Source of the DNA: Mycobacterium senriense
GTDB taxonomy: Bacteria; Actinomycetota; Actinomycetes; Mycobacteriales; Mycobacteriaceae
Assembly: GCF_019668465.1 (NCBI RefSeq)
Contig: NZ_AP024828.1
Span: 868,001-932,000, forward strand
Reading direction: 5' to 3'
Length of the DNA: 64,000 nucleotides
Shown here: positions 53,433-63,983 of the stretch, in pieces
Numbering within the stretch: the first letter of the stretch is position 1
Layout: every line of letters starts with the position of its first letter
Position numbers and translations under genes: made by a program
Notes under the pieces: generated by a model
Told to the model about the DNA's origin: nothing
What the model saw: the letters and a program-made list of their open reading frames with translations, nothing else
The model's database searches: none

Positions 53433-54475
53433 CGAACCCACAAGGACCACCCAACCCGGACCCGTCGCAGTGGGGCCGTCCCTCCAACCAGGGACCCTTC
53501 GGCCAGCCGCCAACCGAGCGGCCGACCGAGCGGATAAGCACCGGTGGCCCGGGTCACGCACCCCCGCCGCCGCCTCCCGCGCAGGGTCCCCCACCGGGAC
53601 AGACCGAGCGATTCGGGACGCCCCAGCCGAACATGCAGCAGCCCGGCTACCCGCCGCCGCCGACCCCGCCCGCGGGTCCGACGGAGCGCCTGGCCACTCC
53701 CCCGAACGACGACGCGACGCCGGGGAAGAAGAAGCGCCGGTTCGGCCGTGACCCGGTGTCCGTCCTGCTGATCTTCATCATCGTGATCGCGCTGATCATC
53801 GCCGGGCTCATCGGGGCCGAGCTGTACGTGCGCCACGTCGCGGACAGCAAGGTCGCCCAGGCGGTGGCGTGTGAGGTCAAGGACCAGGCCACCGCGTCCT
53901 TCGGGGTGACGCCCCTGATGCTGTGGCAGCAGGCGACCAAGCACTACACCAACATCTCGGTGCAGACGGCCGGCAACAACATCCGCGACGCCAAGGGCAT
54001 GAAGCTCTCGATCAACATCAACGACGTCCGGCTCAAAGACACGGGCAACTCGAAGGGCACCCTCGGCTCGCTGGACGCCACGATCGACTGGACCAGTGAC
54101 GGCATCAAGCAGTCGGTGCAGAACGCGATCCCGGTGCTGGGTCCGTTCGTCACAAACACAGTGACCACGCATCCCGCCGACGGCACCATCGAGTTGAAGG
54201 GCATGTTGGACAACATCACCGCCAAGCCGGTGGTGTCGGGCACCGGCTTGCAGCTGCAGATCGTCAGCTTCAACGCGCTCGGCTTCACCATGCCCAAGGA
54301 GTCCGTGCAGTCGACCCTGGACGACTTCACCTCGAACCTGACCAAGAACTACCCGCTGGGTATCCACGCCGACAGCGTGCAGGTTACGGATAAGGGTGTG
54401 ACAAGCCACTTTTCGACACGGAACGCCACCATCCCCAACGGCAACGACAACGACCCCTGCTTCGCCAATCTCTGA
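53429..54475 (+). CDS. DUF2993 membrane-anchored protein with Pro-rich N-terminus (Rv0479c-like)
   Basis: 348 residues. Residues 1-105 are rich in Pro, Gly and Gln, cytoplasmic and probably disordered. A single membrane helix (VSVLLIFIIVIALIIAGLIG) near residues 110-130 is followed by an extracytoplasmic DUF2993 (LmeA-like) domain of about 210 residues. DUF2993 proteins bind lipids and act in lipomannan or envelope biogenesis. GTG start overlapping the nitrilase stop. Confidence 0.87.
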   Translation: MTNPQGPPNPDPSQWGRPSNQGPFGQPPTERPTERISTGGPGHAPPPPPPAQGPPPGQTERFGTPQPNMQQPGYPPPPTPPAGPTERLATPPNDDATPGKKKRRFGRDPVSVLLIFIIVIALIIAGLIGAELYVRHVADSKVAQAVACEVKDQATASFGVTPLMLWQQATKHYTNISVQTAGNNIRDAKGMKLSININDVRLKDTGNSKGTLGSLDATIDWTSDGIKQSVQNAIPVLGPFVTNTVTTHPADGTIELKGMLDNITAKPVVSGTGLQLQIVSFNALGFTMPKESVQSTLDDFTSNLTKNYPLGIHADSVQVTDKGVTSHFSTRNATIPNGNDNDPCFANL

Positions 54476-54493
54476 CGGCGAGCAGCTAGTCGG

Positions 54494-55171
54494 TCAACCG
54501 AGGCCGTCGAGCACTCCCCGGGTGCCCGACAACCCCAGCCGGGTGGCGCCCGCATCCAGCATCGCGAGCGCGTCCTGGGCGGTGCGGATGCCGCCGCTGG
54601 CCTTCACCCCGAGGCGCCCACCGACGGTCTCGGCCATCAGCGCGACCGCGCGCACCGATGCGCCGCCGGCCGGATGAAACCCGGTTGACGTCTTCACGAA
54701 GTCGGCGCCGGCGTCTTCGGCGGCGCGGCATACCTGCGCCAGCGTGTGCTCGTCGGCCAGCGCGAGCAGAGCGGCCGACTCCACGATCACCTTGAGCACC
54801 GCGCCGCCGATCGCGCCGCGCACGGCGTGGACGTCGGCACGCACCGCCTCGAGGTCTCCGGCCAGCGCCGCCCCGACATCGATGACCATGTCGATCTCGC
54901 AGGCACCGGACGCGACGGCCAGGGCCGCTTCGTGTGCCTTCACCGCCGGGAGGTGCTTGCCGGACGGGAAGCCCGCGACGCTGGCCACCCGCACGCCGGC
55001 GCCGGCTCGCACCGCGACGGGAACCATCGAGGGCGAGACGCACACTGCGTACACGCCGAGTTCGGCCGCTTCGGCGACCAGGGTGGCCACGTCCGCGTCG
55101 GTCGCTTCGGGTTTGAGCAGGGTGTGGTCGACGAACGCCGCCAATTGCGCTCGGCTGGGTTGGGTTGCCAT
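54494..55171 (-). CDS. deoC: deoxyribose-phosphate aldolase
   Basis: 225 residues. Class I aldolase that splits deoxyribose-5-phosphate. Schiff-base Lys in [14 protein letters not shown], proton-relay Lys in [13 protein letters not shown], and the Asp in [14 protein letters not shown] overlaps the stop of the upstream gene (TGATG). Last gene of a leftward set after the DUF2516 and DUF2599 proteins. Confidence 0.97.
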   Translation of the reverse strand: MATQPSRAQLAAFVDHTLLKPEATDADVATLVAEAAELGVYAVCVSPSMVPVAVRAGAGVRVASVAGFPSGKHLPAVKAHEAALAVASGACEIDMVIDVGAALAGDLEAVRADVHAVRGAIGGAVLKVIVESAALLALADEHTLAQVCRAAEDAGADFVKTSTGFHPAGGASVRAVALMAETVGGRLGVKASGGIRTAQDALAMLDAGATRLGLSGTRGVLDGLG

Positions 55172-55611
55172 CAAAAGGATTCTTCCGGACCGCCGGGATT
55201 GCAGCCGGAGGCGACCATTTCGGTGTCGTCGACGACCGGTCGCCAGGGCTCCAGGTTCCAGCTGACCTTGCCGGGCTGGGCGAGTTCGGCGAACTGCCAG
55301 TGGCAGAGGAACTGCGCGCGCATGCCGGCGGTGTCGGCGTCGGGCGCCAAGACGAGCACTTCGGCCCAGGCCTCATCGGCCGGCGCCGTGGCGGCGGGGA
55401 TTCTCGAGGCGGCCCGGCCGGCCGGCGACGGGAAGACGCGCAGGCTGCTTCGGCCCTGCCACCGCGCCCATTGGGTGTGGTCGATGTACGGCGGGGCCGG
55501 GGCCGGCGGGTCCGCCGGGCTGCTACCCGGGTCGGGGGCGGCAACGGCGTGCGAAACCGGGCAGGACAAGGCGACGAGCGCCGCGACCGGCGCCGTCAAC
55601 AGGGCCTTCAT
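55171..55611 (-). CDS. secreted DUF2599 family protein (Rv0477-like)
   Basis: 146 residues. Signal peptide [18 protein letters not shown] with an AVAA cleavage region, followed by a Pro-rich stretch and a compact domain with two Cys (LCHWQFAE and [10 protein letters not shown]) and many Trp. Function unknown. ATG at 55611 chosen over one 24 codons upstream, since it begins directly with the signal peptide. Confidence 0.85.
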   Translation of the reverse strand: MKALLTAPVAALVALSCPVSHAVAAPDPGSSPADPPAPAPPYIDHTQWARWQGRSSLRVFPSPAGRAASRIPAATAPADEAWAEVLVLAPDADTAGMRAQFLCHWQFAELAQPGKVSWNLEPWRPVVDDTEMVASGCNPGGPEESF

Positions 55612-55615
55612 CCCG

Positions 55616-55903
55616 CTAGCGCGACTTACCTTGAATCTCAAGCAGTTTGGGCCGAACGTCGACCAGATACACGCCGGCGGCACAGGCCGCGATCGCCATT
55701 CCGAGCACGCCGAAAACGAAACCCAAGATGGACGTCAGCGCGACGGCGCCTCCCAGGATCAGCAACCACACCGGCTTGGTCAGCTTCCCGGCGGCGGTGT
55801 AGGCGTCGGGTCGTTGCAGCGCGGCATGCACGAACGCATAGATGGCCGTGACCAAGACGGCGATCTGCAAGACCAGCATGACGGTTCCCACGAGGTGGTT
55901 CAC
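55616..55903 (-). CDS. DUF2516 membrane protein (Rv0476-like)
   Basis: 95 residues with three hydrophobic segments ([42 protein letters not shown] and the following [19 protein letters not shown]). GTG at 55903; an internal ATG eight codons on is an alternative that matches the shorter homologue annotation. Ends 4 bp before the DUF2599 gene, so co-transcribed. Confidence 0.83.
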   Translation of the reverse strand: MNHLVGTVMLVLQIAVLVTAIYAFVHAALQRPDAYTAAGKLTKPVWLLILGGAVALTSILGFVFGVLGMAIAACAAGVYLVDVRPKLLEIQGKSR

Positions 55904-55990
55904 GCCATAAGCGTATGCGGGCACCCTCCAAAACGTCGACTCCGAGCCACCCGAAGGCGACTCGGAGCCGAACGTCGTGCCGCGTCGTGC

Positions 55991-56617
55991 TTACTTCTGG
56001 GTGACCTTCTTGGCCGGAGCCTTCTTGGCCGGAGCCTTCTTGGCCGGGGCCTTCTTGGCCGGGGCCTTCTTGGCGACGGCCTTCTGGGCCTTCTTGGTGG
56101 TCGCTTCGGTCTTGCCGGGCAGCTCGATGCCGACCAGCTTGGCGGCGCGCTCGCCGACCGCGCGGGTCTGCGACGCGACGGTGCCCAGAGCTTCCTGAGT
56201 CAGCTCGACGGCCTGGTCGACGTAGCCCTCGGCGCGCGCGGACGCGTCCTCGAACGCGGTCTGGTTACGCAGCCGCTGCAGCGCCGCCTCGCCGCGCTCG
56301 ACGAGCTCGTTGTACCGGCTGGTCGCAGCCTCCAGGTAGCCCTCGGCCGCCCTGCGCAGCTCCTCGGTGGTGAACTTGTCGCGCAACTCGGTGAACTGCT
56401 CGGGCAGGTCCTCTTGCAGCTTGGTCAGGCGAGCGCGGCGTTCCTCGACCCGGGTGCGGGTCTCGGCGACCCGGGTCCGGGTCTCGGCGCGGGTCTCTTC
56501 GGCGCGCTCCCGCAGGCCGGCGATCAGGTCGTTGACGGTGGCCAGGGCCAGGTCGGCCGCGCCCAGCGCCGCGAGCAGCGGGGCCCGCAAGTCTTCGATG
56601 TTCGTGTTTTCCGCCAT
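55991..56617 (-). CDS. hbhA: heparin-binding hemagglutinin HbhA
   Basis: 208 residues. Surface adhesin that binds heparan sulfate on epithelial cells. Long amphipathic coiled coil (for example [20 protein letters not shown]) in the first 150 residues and a Lys/Ala/Pro-rich C-terminus made of KAPAK repeats, the heparin-binding and methylated region. No signal peptide, as known for HbhA. AAAGGAAAG precedes the ATG. The repeat tract makes length variation between strains likely. Confidence 0.95.
   Translation of the reverse strand: MAENTNIEDLRAPLLAALGAADLALATVNDLIAGLRERAEETRAETRTRVAETRTRVEERRARLTKLQEDLPEQFTELRDKFTTEELRRAAEGYLEAATSRYNELVERGEAALQRLRNQTAFEDASARAEGYVDQAVELTQEALGTVASQTRAVGERAAKLVGIELPGKTEATTKKAQKAVAKKAPAKKAPAKKAPAKKAPAKKVTQK
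56006..56065 (-). repeat. 15-bp tandem repeat, four units, in hbhA
   Basis: The unit CTTCTTGGCCGGAGC (plus strand), with one variant base in two units, repeats four times in phase and encodes KAPAK in the heparin-binding tail of HbhA. Suited to slippage and strain typing. Confidence 0.85.
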
Positions 56618-56894
56618 GGTCTTTCCTTTCATTGCTTTCGCTATCGGTGTTATGCGGTGTTATTAGCTGTCTGGTCGAGAAGTTAGGTGCAAACGTCTCC
56701 TTCGCAACTGGGGCCGCCAGTGCCGGGGGTGGTTCGGTCAGCAGTTCAGCTGGAAACCGGAAGCGCCTCCCCGTTGGGTAACCGCGACGGCCGGTCGTCT
56801 ATACATCACCAACTCGCTACCGCGATGTGGGAAGCCCGCATTGTGTCGCAAACTCCCAGCACAGATGGTTACGGTGCCGGGCGAAACGGGCCGA
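56618..56894. other. non-coding region upstream of hbhA
   Basis: 277 bp between the hbhA start and the XRE gene stop. No ORF supported on either strand. It must hold the hbhA promoter; AT-richer spots occur near 56790-56820. No clear terminator. Confidence 0.4.
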
Positions 56895-57311
56895 TCACTC
56901 GCTGTCGGATTCGGTCGGACACTCCTCTTGGATCGATTCGTTTTGCTGGGTGAACGATGAGTAGATCTCGAGCAGAATTTGCTTTTGGCGCTCGGTGATC
57001 GCAGGGTCGGTGACGATGGCGTCCCGTACCTGACTTTTGTCACTGGGTTCGAGAATCCCGGCGCGTACATAGAGAACCTCGGCGGAGACCCGGAGGGCCT
57101 TCGCGATCTGGTTCAAGACATCGGCGGAGGGCTTACGCAATCCACGCTCCACCTGGCTCAAATATGGATTGCTGACCCCGGACTTCTCGGCGAGTTGGCG
57201 CACCGACACCTGCGCGAGCTCACGCTGGCTACGGATGAAACTGCCGATGTCAGAGGCCACTTCGGAGGCAGCGTTGGACACCTTGGCGGAGAGCTTCTCC
57301 TCCGGTGTCAT
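56895..57311 (-). CDS. XRE family transcriptional regulator (Rv0474-like)
   Basis: 138 residues. Helix-turn-helix of the XRE type in LAQVSVRQLAEKSGVSNPYLSQVERGLRKPSADVL (residues about 32-66), flanked by N- and C-terminal helices. The C-terminal region ends acidic. The M. tuberculosis homologue Rv0474 is a DNA-binding regulator. Upstream of and co-directional with hbhA. Confidence 0.93.
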   Translation of the reverse strand: MTPEEKLSAKVSNAASEVASDIGSFIRSQRELAQVSVRQLAEKSGVSNPYLSQVERGLRKPSADVLNQIAKALRVSAEVLYVRAGILEPSDKSQVRDAIVTDPAITERQKQILLEIYSSFTQQNESIQEECPTESDSE

Positions 57312-57404
57312 GGCGTGCTCCTGGTCGGGCGGCTGATCTGGACGCGCCCAGACTACTACAAGTGCTTGCTATTGCAAGCACTTGTTAGCACTGCTAGAAA
57401 TGCG

Positions 57405-58784
57405 CTAGACCAACAACTGCGCCACGGCGTAGATAACCAGACCCGCCAGCGAACCGACCACGGTCCCGTTGATCCGGATAAATTGCAGGTCACGGCCCAC
57501 GTGCAACTCGATGCGCCGGCTGGCCTCCTCGGCGTCCCAGCGTTCAATCGTGTCGGTGATGATCGCTGTGATCTCCACCCCATATTGCGAGACCAGGTGC
57601 TGGGCCGCCCGGACCAGCCAGTTGTCGACCTTGTCCCGCAGGTCGGCGTCGTCGCGCAGCGATTCCCCGATCCGGACGACGGTATCGGCGATCCGGGTGC
57701 GCAGGGTGCTGGACGGATCGTCCACGCCCTCGAGCACCAGCCGTTTCAGCGTCTTCCACGCCGTCGCCGCGGCGTTGGCGATCTCGTCGCGCGCCATCAG
57801 CTGCTCCTTGATCGCGTCGGCGCGCGCGATGGTGTCCGGGTCGTGCTGCAGGTCGTCGGCGAAGTCGAACAGGAAGCGGGTGGCCGACCGACGCAGTTCG
57901 TGGTCCGGATTGCGGCGCACCTTGTCGGTGAAGTCCATCAGCTCGCGGTGGATGCGGTCGCCGACCAGATGGTCGACGAAGCGCGGTGACCAGGTCGGTG
58001 AGTCGCGCTCGACCACCCGCTGAATGACCTCGCCGGCCTTCAGCGACCACTGAAACGCCCGGTCGGCCAGCAATTGGATCAGCGCCTCCTGCCGATGCTC
58101 GGCCAGCAGGGTGGCCAGCACCCGCCCCACCGGCGGGCCCCACTGCGGTTCGGCGATCCGGCGCACGATCATCCGGTCGATCACCTGCTGGACGTCCTCG
58201 TCGCGCAGCAGTTCGACCAGCACCCGCAGCACCGTGGCCGTCTCGCTCGCCACCCGCTCGGCGTGGACGGCCTCCGACAGCCACTTGCCGAGCCGCCCGG
58301 ACACCTGGGCGTCGCGCAGCTTGGTTTCGACGACCTCCGGCGACAGGAAGTTCTCCCGGACGAACGTGCCCAGACCCTCGCCCAGCTGATCTTTCTTTCG
58401 CTTGATGATCGCGGTGTGCGGGATGGGAATGCCCAGCGGGTGCCTGAACAGCGCGGTTACCGCGAACCAGTCCGCCAGGGCGCCGACCATCCCGGCCTCG
58501 GCGGCCGCGCCGACATATCCCACCCAGGCCCCCACGCTGGCGTGCGCCTGGGCCCACCGGCAGGCGAGAAACACGCCGGTGGCACCGATCAGAAAACTCA
58601 GTGCCACCATCTTCATCCGGCGCAACGCCACCCGGCGCTGCGCATCGGCCTCGGGATCGGCGCCCGCGAAGGATTCGGCAAGGGACGCGCGAGCGGGTCG
58701 GGCGTCGGTCGCGGCCGTCGCCGAATCGGGCCTCGCCCCCGGCGGGCCCGACGCTTCGCCTCTCACCGACGCTCGATGTGCCAC
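57405..58784 (-). CDS. DUF445 family membrane protein (Rv0473-like)
   Basis: About 459 residues. N-terminal membrane pair with MKMVALSFLIGATGVFLACRW and GYVGAAAEAGMVGALADWFAVTALFRHPLG, the second being the DUF445 signature, followed by a long helical soluble domain and a final helix (GLVIYAVAQLLV) at the C-terminus. Function unknown. GTG at 58784 preferred, with a GTG one codon earlier; the open frame further upstream is unlikely to be coding. Confidence 0.83.
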   Translation of the reverse strand: MAHRASVRGEASGPPGARPDSATAATDARPARASLAESFAGADPEADAQRRVALRRMKMVALSFLIGATGVFLACRWAQAHASVGAWVGYVGAAAEAGMVGALADWFAVTALFRHPLGIPIPHTAIIKRKKDQLGEGLGTFVRENFLSPEVVETKLRDAQVSGRLGKWLSEAVHAERVASETATVLRVLVELLRDEDVQQVIDRMIVRRIAEPQWGPPVGRVLATLLAEHRQEALIQLLADRAFQWSLKAGEVIQRVVERDSPTWSPRFVDHLVGDRIHRELMDFTDKVRRNPDHELRRSATRFLFDFADDLQHDPDTIARADAIKEQLMARDEIANAAATAWKTLKRLVLEGVDDPSSTLRTRIADTVVRIGESLRDDADLRDKVDNWLVRAAQHLVSQYGVEITAIITDTIERWDAEEASRRIELHVGRDLQFIRINGTVVGSLAGLVIYAVAQLLV

Positions 58785-58921
58785 CACTCCATCATCTATC
58801 TTTCCCGCGAATTGGGGTGACGACACTGTTCGCGACGTCTCCCCCACGCCCGGCCAGGACGAGAAACCGACCCCCTCACGCCGTAAGATCAAGGCGTCTA
58901 GGGAATGGGAATTCGGCGATT

Positions 58922-59641
58922 GTGGCAGAGCGAATCACGGCTGTGAGCGTCAAAATGGATGGGCGCAAGCGGCGTTGGCATCAACACAAAGTTGAGCGTC
59001 GTAACGAGCTGGTCGACGGCACGATCGACGCGATTCGCCGCCTGGGTGGTGCGTTGAGCATGGACGAGATCGCCGCCGAGATCGGGGTCTCCAAGACGGT
59101 GCTGTACCGCTATTTCGTCGACAAGAACGACCTGACGACGGCCGTGATGATGCGGTTCACTCAAACCACCCTGATTCCCAATATGGCTGGGGCGCTTACC
59201 TCTGGCCTCGACGGCTTCGACCTGACCCGCGAGGTCATCCGGGTGTACGTCGAGACCGTCGCGAACGAGCCCGAGCCATACCGGTTCGTGATGTCCAACA
59301 GCTCGGCCAGCAAAAGCAAGGTCATCGCCGATTCCGAGCGGATCATCGCGCGCATGCTCGCGGTGCTGATGCGCCGACGCATGCAACACGCCGGAATGGA
59401 CACCGGGGGCGCGGAACCGTGGGCGTATTTGATCGTCGGCGGCGTGCAACTCGCCACCCACTCCTGGATGTCGTACCCGCGAATGAGTCGCGATGAATTG
59501 ATCGACTACCTGACCATGCTGAGCTGGAATGCGCTCAAGGGGATCGTCGAGGTCGGCGGGTCGCTGGAGAAATTCCGCGGCGAACCTCACCCTGCTCCGA
59601 TCGTGCCGCCCGGCGAGGGTCAGGACTATTTCGAACCCTGA
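58922..59641 (+). CDS. TetR family transcriptional regulator (Rv0472c-like)
   Basis: About 239 residues. N-terminal TetR DNA-binding domain with LSMDEIAAEIGVSKTVLYRYFVDKNDL, then a ligand-binding helical domain (VYVETVANEPEPYRFVMSNS). The start may be GTG at 58922 or 58943 or ATG at 58955; the first gives the opening AERITAVSVKMDGRKRRW. Divergent from the DUF445 gene and upstream of the pcaA-like gene on the same strand, so it could regulate either. Confidence 0.88.
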   Translation: MAERITAVSVKMDGRKRRWHQHKVERRNELVDGTIDAIRRLGGALSMDEIAAEIGVSKTVLYRYFVDKNDLTTAVMMRFTQTTLIPNMAGALTSGLDGFDLTREVIRVYVETVANEPEPYRFVMSNSSASKSKVIADSERIIARMLAVLMRRRMQHAGMDTGGAEPWAYLIVGGVQLATHSWMSYPRMSRDELIDYLTMLSWNALKGIVEVGGSLEKFRGEPHPAPIVPPGEGQDYFEP

Positions 59642-59828
59642 ATAGGGCTCGCCCCACTGCGCAATTTTTGGGATTACGCCCCGCCCCGTGTGAGGGTGGG
59701 GACGCGCCACGGGAGGACGACTCGGCCCGTGACAGGGACTAGCATGCGGAGGGGGTGTCGGGGGATATCGCGGGGTTGCCGTTTAACCGTTTACCCCTGT
59801 CCCCCCATATAGGAAGGCTTTAGTCGAC

Positions 59829-60704
59829 ATGTCAGTGCAGCTCACGCCGCATTTCGGAAATGTGCAAGCCCATTACGACTTGTCCGACGACTTCTTCCGG
59901 CTGTTCCTTGATCGCACCCAGACTTACAGCTGCGCCTACTTCGAGCGTGACGACATGACCCTGGAACAGGCGCAGATCGCCAAGATCGACCTGGCCCTGG
60001 GAAAGCTGAAGCTCGAGCCTGGGATGACGCTGCTGGACATCGGTTGCGGCTGGGGCGCCACCCTCCGGCGCGCCATCGAGAAATACGACGTCAACGTCAT
60101 CGGCCTGACGCTGTCGGAGAACCAGGCCGAACACGTGCAGAAGTCCTTCGACCAGATGGGCACCACCCGCACCAGGCGGGTGCTGCTGGAAGGCTGGGAG
60201 AAATTCCACGAGCCGGTGGATCGCATCGTGTCGATCGGCGCGTTCGAGCACTTCGGCCGCCAGCGCTACGGCCGCTTCTTCAAGATGGCCTACAACGCGC
60301 TGCCGCCCGGCGGAATCATGTTGCTGCACACCATCGTTCGGCCCTCGTTCAAGGATGCCCGGGCCAGGGGCATGAAGCTGACCCATGAGATCGTCCAGTT
60401 CTCGCAATTCATCCTGGCCGAGATCTTCCCCGGGGGTTGGCTGCCGACACCGCAGACCGTCGGCGAGTACGGCGTCACGGTGGGCTTCGAGTTGACCCGA
60501 GTCCAGTCGCTGCAGCTGCACTACGCAAGGACACTGGACCTGTGGGCGGAGGCTCTCGAAGCGAATCGCGAGCAGGCCATCGCCATCCAGTCCCAACAGG
60601 TCTACGACCGTTACATGAAGTACCTCACCGGCTGCGCGAAGCTTTTCCGCGAGGGCTACACCGACGTCAATCAATTCACGCTGGAGAAGTCACCGGCTCG
60701 CTGA
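59829..60704 (+). CDS. pcaA: cyclopropane mycolic acid synthase (PcaA-like)
   Basis: 291 residues. SAM-dependent mycolate-modifying enzyme. SAM motif [36 protein letters not shown] and the tail YLTGCAKLFREGYTDVNQF. The first 60 residues (VQLTPHFGNVQAHYDLSDDFF) match PcaA (Rv0470c) as I remember it, and synteny supports pcaA. The middle third (MLLHTIVRPSFKDARARGMK and FILAEIFPGGWLPT) reads more like the methoxy/keto-mycolate branch of the same family, so product specificity is uncertain. AGGAAGG precedes the ATG. Confidence 0.85.
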   Translation: MSVQLTPHFGNVQAHYDLSDDFFRLFLDRTQTYSCAYFERDDMTLEQAQIAKIDLALGKLKLEPGMTLLDIGCGWGATLRRAIEKYDVNVIGLTLSENQAEHVQKSFDQMGTTRTRRVLLEGWEKFHEPVDRIVSIGAFEHFGRQRYGRFFKMAYNALPPGGIMLLHTIVRPSFKDARARGMKLTHEIVQFSQFILAEIFPGGWLPTPQTVGEYGVTVGFELTRVQSLQLHYARTLDLWAEALEANREQAIAIQSQQVYDRYMKYLTGCAKLFREGYTDVNQFTLEKSPAR

Positions 60705-60709
60705 AAGAA

Positions 60710-60740
60710 TCAGCCCCGAACGAATACCGCTCGGGGCTGA
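60710..60740. terminator. bidirectional terminator between pcaA-like and umaA
   Basis: Perfect 10-bp stem TCAGCCCCGA/TCGGGGCTGA with an 11-base loop between two convergent genes; CTTGATCTT follows on the plus strand. Confidence 0.75.
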
Positions 60741-60752
60741 CTTGATCTTGCC

Positions 60753-61634
<882 letters not shown>

Positions 61635-61708
61635 CTATTTAACGCGAGCATACTAACCGATCCGTCAATAGGCGGCCATCCGGGCACCGGTGCGTCATCA
61701 GTTGTTAC

Positions 61709-62572
61709 TTAGTAGGTATAAAAGCCCTGACCCGTCTTCTTGCCCAGCCGGCCGGCCTCCACCATGCGCAGCAGCAGCGGCGGCGGGCCGTACTGCGGTT
61801 CCTTGAACTCCTCGAACATCTTGTCCGCGATCAGCTTCAAGGTGTCCAGACCGACCAAGTCGGACAGCCGCAGCGGACCCATCGGGTGCGACAGACCGGC
61901 CACCACGGCCTTGTCGACGTCCTCGACGGTGGCGAAACCGGCTTCCACCATGCGGATCGCCGACAGCAGGTACGGCACCAGCAGCGCGTTGACCACGAAG
62001 CCGGACCGGTCGGAGCAGCGCACGACCTGCTTGCCCAGCACCGCGCTCGCGAATTCCTCGGTGCGCGCGGCGGCGGCCTCGTCGGTGACCAGCGTGCTGA
62101 CCAGCTCCACCAGCGGCAGCACCGGCACTGGGTTGAAGAAGTGCAGCCCCAGCACGCGTTGCGGGTTCTTGGTGGCCGCGGCGATCTTCATGATCGGGAT
62201 GCTGGAGGTATTGGACGCGAGAACCGCGTCGGGGTCCGTGATGACCCGGTCGAGTTCGGCGAAGACCTGCGCCTTGACCGCGTCGTCTTCGATGATCGCC
62301 TCGATGACCAGCTGGCGGTCGGCGAGGTCCTTCAGGTCGGTGGTGAAGGTGAGCTTGCTCAGCGCCCGGTCGCGTTCACGCTCGGTCACCTTGCCGGCAC
62401 TGACGCCGCGCTCCAGCGACTTCACGATGCGGTTGCGTCCGGCCGTGATGAGGGCCTCGGTGGTCTCGAACACGGTCACGTCGACCCCGGCGCGGACCGA
62501 GACCTCGGCGATGCCGGACCCCATCTGGCCGGCCCCGACAACTCCTACCCGCTGGATCGTTGCGTCACTCAC
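61709..62572 (-). CDS. fadB2: 3-hydroxybutyryl-CoA dehydrogenase FadB2
   Basis: 287 residues. NAD-dependent beta-hydroxyacyl-CoA dehydrogenase: VGVVGAGQMGSGIAEVSVRAG at the N-terminus, SNTSSIPIMKIA, GLHFFNPVPVLPLVE with the catalytic His, and the C-terminal helical domain RLSDLVGLDTLKLIADKMFEE. GTG start. Same strand as icl1, separated by 124 bp and a hairpin. Confidence 0.95.
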   Translation of the reverse strand: MSDATIQRVGVVGAGQMGSGIAEVSVRAGVDVTVFETTEALITAGRNRIVKSLERGVSAGKVTERERDRALSKLTFTTDLKDLADRQLVIEAIIEDDAVKAQVFAELDRVITDPDAVLASNTSSIPIMKIAAATKNPQRVLGLHFFNPVPVLPLVELVSTLVTDEAAAARTEEFASAVLGKQVVRCSDRSGFVVNALLVPYLLSAIRMVEAGFATVEDVDKAVVAGLSHPMGPLRLSDLVGLDTLKLIADKMFEEFKEPQYGPPPLLLRMVEAGRLGKKTGQGFYTY

Positions 62573-62609
62573 TGATTTCTCTCCGGTGTCGTATCGTCGT
62601 GCACCGCAA

Positions 62610-62643
62610 TAGGCCCCGCCCAGGTTCAGCTGGGCGGGGCCTA
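62610..62643 (-). terminator. hairpin between icl1 and fadB2
   Basis: A 14-bp perfect GC-rich stem (TAGGCCCCGCCCAG and its complement) with a 6-base loop, 53 bp after the icl1 stop. There is no U tract, common for mycobacterial terminators. It could attenuate read-through into fadB2. Confidence 0.6.
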
Positions 62644-62696
62644 CGCTACTTCATCTCATTTTCACGGCGCGGCGTGCGCCGCGCGCTCACTCGTCC

Positions 62697-63983
62697 TCAG
62701 TGAAACTGACCCTCTTCGGTCGAGCCGGTCAGCGCGGTGGTCGACGAGGACGGGTCCACCGTGGTGGCGATGCGGTCGAAGTAACCGGCACCCACCTCAC
62801 GCTGGTGCTTGGTGGCGGTGTAGCCACGCTCCTCGGCGGCGAACTCGCGCTCCTGCAGCTCGACGTAGGCGCTCATCTGGTTGCGGGCGTAGCCGTAGGC
62901 CAGATCGAACATCGAGTAGTTCAGCGCGTGGAAGCCGGCCAGCGTGATGAACTGGAACTTGAATCCCATTGCCGCAAGCTCCTTTTGGAACTTCGCGATG
63001 GTGGAGTCGTCCAGGTGCTTGCGCCAGTTGAACGACGGCGAGCAGTTGTAGGCCAGCATCTGATCCGGGAACTCGGACTTGACGCCCTCGGCGAACTTGG
63101 CGGCGAGCTCGAGGTCCGGAGTACCGGTCTCCATCCAGATCAGGTCGGAGAACGGCGCGTAGGCCTTGGCCCGGGCGATGCACGGCTCGAGGCCATTGCG
63201 GACCCGGTAGAAGCCCTCCTTGGTGCGCTCACCGGTGATGAACGGCTGGTCGCGCTCGTCGACATCGGAGGTGATCAGCGTGGCGGCCTCGGCGTCGGTG
63301 CGGGCGATGACGACCGTCGGCACGTCGCACACGTCGGCGGCCAGGCGGGCCGAGGTCAGGGTGCGGATGTGCTGCTGGGTCGGGATCAGCACCTTGCCAC
63401 CCAGGTGGCCACACTTCTTCTCCGAGGCCAGCTGGTCCTCCCAGTGCGACCCCGCCACACCGGCGGCGATCATGGCCTTCTGCAACTCGTAGACGTTGAG
63501 CGCACCACCGAAGCCGGCCTCACCGTCGGCGACGATCGGCGCCAGCCAGTTCTTCACCGAGGTGTCACCCTCGACCGCGGCGATCTCGTCGGCGCGCAGC
63601 AGCGCGTTGTTGATCCGACGCACCACCTGCGGCACCGAGTTGGCCGGGTAGAGGCTCTGGTCGGGGTAGGTGTGGCCGGACAGGTTGGCGTCACCGGCGA
63701 CCTGCCAACCGGACAGGTAGATGGCCTTGAGGCCGGCGCGCACCTGCTGGACCGCCATGTTGCCGGTCAGGGCACCGAGCGCGTTGATGTACTCCAGGTC
63801 GTGAAGCTGCTCCCACAGCACCTCGGCACCGCGACGGGCCAGGGTGGCCTCCTCGACGACGGTGCCCTGCAGGGCGACGACGTCCTTGGCGGTGTAGGTC
63901 CGGGTCACATCCTTCCAACGCGGGTTGGTGTCCCAGTCCTTCTGGATCTGTTCGGCGCTCTTGGGGGTGCCAACGACAGACAT
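62697..63983 (-). CDS. icl1: isocitrate lyase
   Basis: 428 residues, the length of the short bacterial isocitrate lyase. Catalytic loop [14 protein letters not shown] with the Cys, substrate and metal residues in [16 protein letters not shown], and [14 protein letters not shown]. It splits isocitrate into succinate and glyoxylate; in mycobacteria it also works as methylisocitrate lyase, and it is needed for growth on fatty acids. GAAGGAG lies 8 nt before the ATG, just inside the window edge; promoter and regulator genes would lie beyond it. Confidence 0.98.
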   Translation of the reverse strand: MSVVGTPKSAEQIQKDWDTNPRWKDVTRTYTAKDVVALQGTVVEEATLARRGAEVLWEQLHDLEYINALGALTGNMAVQQVRAGLKAIYLSGWQVAGDANLSGHTYPDQSLYPANSVPQVVRRINNALLRADEIAAVEGDTSVKNWLAPIVADGEAGFGGALNVYELQKAMIAAGVAGSHWEDQLASEKKCGHLGGKVLIPTQQHIRTLTSARLAADVCDVPTVVIARTDAEAATLITSDVDERDQPFITGERTKEGFYRVRNGLEPCIARAKAYAPFSDLIWMETGTPDLELAAKFAEGVKSEFPDQMLAYNCSPSFNWRKHLDDSTIAKFQKELAAMGFKFQFITLAGFHALNYSMFDLAYGYARNQMSAYVELQEREFAAEERGYTATKHQREVGAGYFDRIATTVDPSSSTTALTGSTEEGQFH

